Shown in pieces: positions 28,225 through 30,827 of a stretch of DNA of 30,827 bases. The stretch is from the NCBI GenBank assembly GCA_018398765.1, contig JAHBMJ010000529.1:15001-45827 (forward strand), in the 5' to 3' direction. Source of the stretch: Chromera velia. Lineage: Eukaryota; Sar; Chromeraceae. Under the pieces are notes generated by a model. That model was not told the DNA's origin. It ran no database searches and saw nothing but the letters and a program-made list of their open reading frames with translations. Position 1 is the stretch's first letter, and each line of letters opens with the position of its first letter. The position numbers were made by a program, and so were the translations under genes.

Positions 28225-28803
28225 CTTTGGACGGAATGAAGAGGACGAGGGACTAGAAGAGTCAAAGCGGCTCCCACTGACGGTGAAGAGCTCGGCCGTT
28301 TCTCCCCTTTCTTCCCTTGTCCTTCGCTTCTTGGTTCAATTTCATTTCCTCCGTAACGGTTCGAACACGCTATTGACCCGACTGTGCCTCGGTGTACATG
28401 CACCCACATCCATGCCTGCCTGTGATGGCTTCAGTGAATCCTGTTCATCAAAAAACAAGAGACTGCCCAAACATGTTTCCCCCCGCTTCTCCTCCGTCCG
28501 TCTGTCCGTCCGTCTGTCCGTCCGTCCGTCCGTCCGCTTTCTACCCTTTCCTTCCCTGATCTTACCTTTTTTCTCTCCATCTCTGTCACGGAGTTTGTGC
28601 TGCCTGTCATGATGAAGTGAGTTCAATTGCATCCTGCACAGAAGCATAAAAAACGTTTTTGTGAATTAAGTATTGCTATGGACACGCGCACATGGCTTTC
28701 TGGGAAGTGGACGCATAGACAGGAAGTCAAACGGGAAAACGGCCTATCAACTGGTCAAACAGTCAGTCAACCGGTCAGGTGGAGAATGAATCACTCACCG
28801 ATT
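28225..28803. other. Spacer between convergent genes with a TCCG/TCTG microsatellite
   Basis: GTCCGTCTGTCC repeats occupy about 28494-28538. A frame beginning at ATG 28196 (MQAIAAAFNDFGRNEEDEGL..) reads plausibly for about 30 codons to a possible donor GTGAAG near 28283, but no continuation was found before the convergent gene. Confidence 0.45.
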
Positions 28804-30294
28804 TCATTCAGTCAGGGTCCTTTCACGTTCAACGCAGCAACGCAACACCGTCCGAGACCACCCGGCGAAGAATTGTTCCGTCATCTCCGACAGGGATTTT
28901 CCTGGCGGATTGGGGACCGGGTGGTCAGGTTTCTTTTGAGCTTCAGTATGCTCAGGAACAGGGATGCTGTGCACAACAGCGGAAGCCCTCCTCCCCTGTA
29001 CTGTGTCGGTTTTCTCCGTCACTGGAGAATCGGCTGGGCGATGCAGCCTGACAGTTCTTGTGCGTGCTTTCTTTTTTATCTGCGTCTCTTTGATGCTTCG
29101 GTCGTTTTGGCGAAACTTCCGCCACTCCGGTGGGCTGTAAAATCGATAGTACCGGTCTGTTGTTTCTATTTCTTCTGCTTTTGAGTCCTCCTGTGTGCTG
29201 CAATCCTCATCAATTTCGAGGATGACCCAACGAGGAGGAAGAGGGGCGGTGAAGACTCGATGCTTTTTTGGGAAGTGGGCAGTGGGAGCGCCTCCCTCCC
29301 GGGTGGTCGGGTGGCTGGTGGGACTGCGGGTGTCAACGGCTGTTGGCAGAAAAGCTGCATCGTCCTTCTCTGCTCTAATTTTTCCTCTGTCATCCGGCCA
29401 CTCGTTGTGTGTGCAGACGCCGGCATCTTTCGAGAGGGTTTCAAGGAAGCCGACCTCAGAAGCTACGCTGCTCTTTTCACTCAGGTCGTCAGCAGTATAT
29501 GGAGCGTGGGTCGACAGCGCATCTCTAAATAACAGTGATTCAGGTACCCCCGCAGCTCTTTCATGCCGGCGCTCACTGACTTCTTCTGCCTCAATCTCTG
29601 CCGCTCTGTCATTCGTCCTTCGAAGCCATCTCAAGGCCAAGTTCATCATCTTCCGCTCTTCTGCCGCAGCGGCGATTGAGGCCTCTTCGGAGAGCGGAAT
29701 ACGAAAGCTGGGGACACACTTTCCCTCAAGCCCTCCTTCTTCTTCGTTCCCTCTTTTGGTTTCTCCCTCTCCATCTCTCTTGTCTTCCTGCTTGATTCGA
29801 AACAGGTCGTTGAAGAATGATGTGACGACTTACCATGGGTTCGTCTGTTTTTCTTTCCATTCGTTGAAAGTCTTTATCAGGCTATCAATCTCTCCGAAGA
29901 ATCTCCCAGTGGTTCTGTTTTCGTTGTGTTCAAGAACCAGCACTTGGCCCGACTTCAGAACAATGTAGCAGGGTTCACACCGCAGGATCCCGAAAGCCGT
30001 TGTGCGGAAAGGAGAATCGGCAAACCCGCTCTCAGGTGACAACGCGTTTCCGATCTCACTGATTTCTGTAAAGGGGACCTCGAACAGCAGTCCTTTGGCT
30101 CTCACTGCCTCGACAGTTTTGCCATCCTCCAATACGGGGTAGAGCATAAGTTTGTCTGAAGCACATGTGAAGGTCAGACGTTCGAAGTAGCTTTCGAAGC
30201 TGCGATAAGTCTCGTAGTCTGCTGTTTGGGACGTAATGCAAGCATTGCACGCGACTTGCACACGATTCCACGATAGAATCGCTGTGTCGCCCAT
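28804..30294 (-). CDS. Unrecognised charged protein, two exons, about 454 residues
   Basis: Exon 1 is 30294-29834 (ATG in AAAATGG context, MGDTAILSWNRVQV; donor ATG|GTAAGT, phase 2). Exon 2 is 29707-28804 (acceptor GTGTGTCCCCAG), and the 126-base intron keeps the frame. Residues about 40-150 alternate hydrophobic and charged positions: LMLYPVLEDGK, GLLFEVPFTEI, CYIVLKSGQVLVLEHNENR, then an amphipathic helix DSLIKTFNEWKE. Strands followed by one C-terminal helix would suit a PH-like fold, but that is only an impression. The second half is charged and probably disordered, with one hydrophobic patch (PPRWVILEIDEDC) and a FYSPPEWRKFR motif. No catalytic signature is seen. The upstream frame to 30597 stays open but looks noncoding. 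It is convergent with the plus-strand candidates to its left. Confidence 0.68.
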
Positions 30295-30827
30295 TTTGCC
30301 AAGTATGGGCTGCAGTTTCAAGGCTCGCAATGTATGTTTCCAAAACGTTCGCGCGATTCCGGGTTCGAAAGTTTCTACGGTTTTGCAGGACTGTGACTCT
30401 GCACCCCTCGCAGGGTGTCTGTTTCTTGGCCGAAGGCAATTTGGCTGAGTGCGGCTTGTGATTGCGTAAACGTTGATGTACGTGCCAGCCAGAGCCCACG
30501 AGAGGAGATGTCTGAATGATATATGAGGCTGCATGGACCGCACTGGACCGAACTGAGCAGCCTTCAAGTGGAAAGATGCATGGACTGATGCCTGCATGCA
30601 CTGATTGTGCGAGCATGCATGCAGGCTGCCGTGCGCATCAAAGATTTACTCTTATCGCCTCTCCGGGCGTGTATTGGTCCGGTATGCATAGGTTTGGTTC
30701 GTATTTCCATCAATCCTGGTTGGCCCCCTGCTCCTTCGAGCCGTTGGGTGGGGTGCGGACAACGCTGGCGCGCTGCCTCCAGCGAAGCACCCCGTCCACC
30801 AAGACAAAAACCACCCCCCCCCCCCCC
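30295..30827. other. Upstream region of the minus-strand gene to the window edge
   Basis: The likely promoter and 5' untranslated region of the 28.8-30.3 kb gene are here. TGCATGCA-type palindromes occur near 30594 and 30613-30622. The sequence ends in a C homopolymer (about 30813-30827), typical of a contig end. Confidence 0.45.

Noticed and set aside
29195-29968. 257-codon plus-strand frame
   Set aside because: It is antisense to the two-exon minus-strand gene and Ser/Leu-rich; the opposite frame has splice sites with phase agreement.
1-30827. CRISPR array or bacterial operon structure
   Set aside because: No regularly spaced direct repeats with unique spacers, and the genes have spliceosomal introns.

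Overview
The window looks like nuclear DNA of a unicellular eukaryote, probably an alga-like protist. Genes have GT-AG introns of about 75-730 bases, exons can be as short as 6 bases, simple-sequence tracts are frequent, and both LTR and DNA transposons are present. Palindromic TGCATGCA clusters recur. The chromovirus-type retroelement, the SET/Cys-His-repeat protein and the TGCATGCA words would all fit an alveolate such as a chromerid, but no rRNA or organelle marker is present, so the taxon is an inference. Most real genes here are spliced, so long ORFs are a poor guide. I rebuilt gene models from splice sites and phase agreement.

Layout. (1) 167-1956, minus: five exons of LSM4, the U6 snRNP / mRNA-decay Sm-like protein, with its 3' end beyond the left edge. 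(2) About 2.2-3.26 kb: intergenic, with a 60-bp-period repeat and a 240-base assembly gap. (3) 3460-6097, plus: a three-exon gene for a long proline/serine-rich protein of unknown function. (4) 6818-13961: a complete but dead Ty3/gypsy chromovirus on the minus strand. It has 276-bp LTRs, an AAACT target duplication, gag with a CCHC knuckle, protease, RT, RNase H, integrase and a chromodomain. (5) 13994-14565: a 556-bp hAT-like non-autonomous DNA element with an 8-bp target duplication. (6) 16171-17841, plus: a SET-domain protein whose frame continues, across a single TAG, into 18-residue Cys/His repeats. (7) 17.9-22.2 kb: AT-rich, gene-poor DNA with a fold-back element and a decayed non-LTR-type ORF. 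(8) 22186-23261, minus: a candidate spliced gene. (9) 23.3-26.4 kb: two pairs of direct repeats and simple-sequence tracts. (10) 26459-27077 and 27628-28224, plus: two candidate small spliced genes. (11) 28804-30294, minus: a two-exon gene for an unrecognised charged protein of about 454 residues.

The genes do not form a pathway. The most informative observations are three. First, the SET plus Cys/His-repeat frame is interrupted by one TAG that sits exactly inside a possible 21-nt intron. Second, the two LTRs differ by 16 substitutions, all transitions and mostly at CpG, and the internal stop codons fit the same C-to-T process, which suggests methylation of transposons in this genome. Third, conserved LSM4 is recoverable only from tiny exons that long-ORF methods miss.
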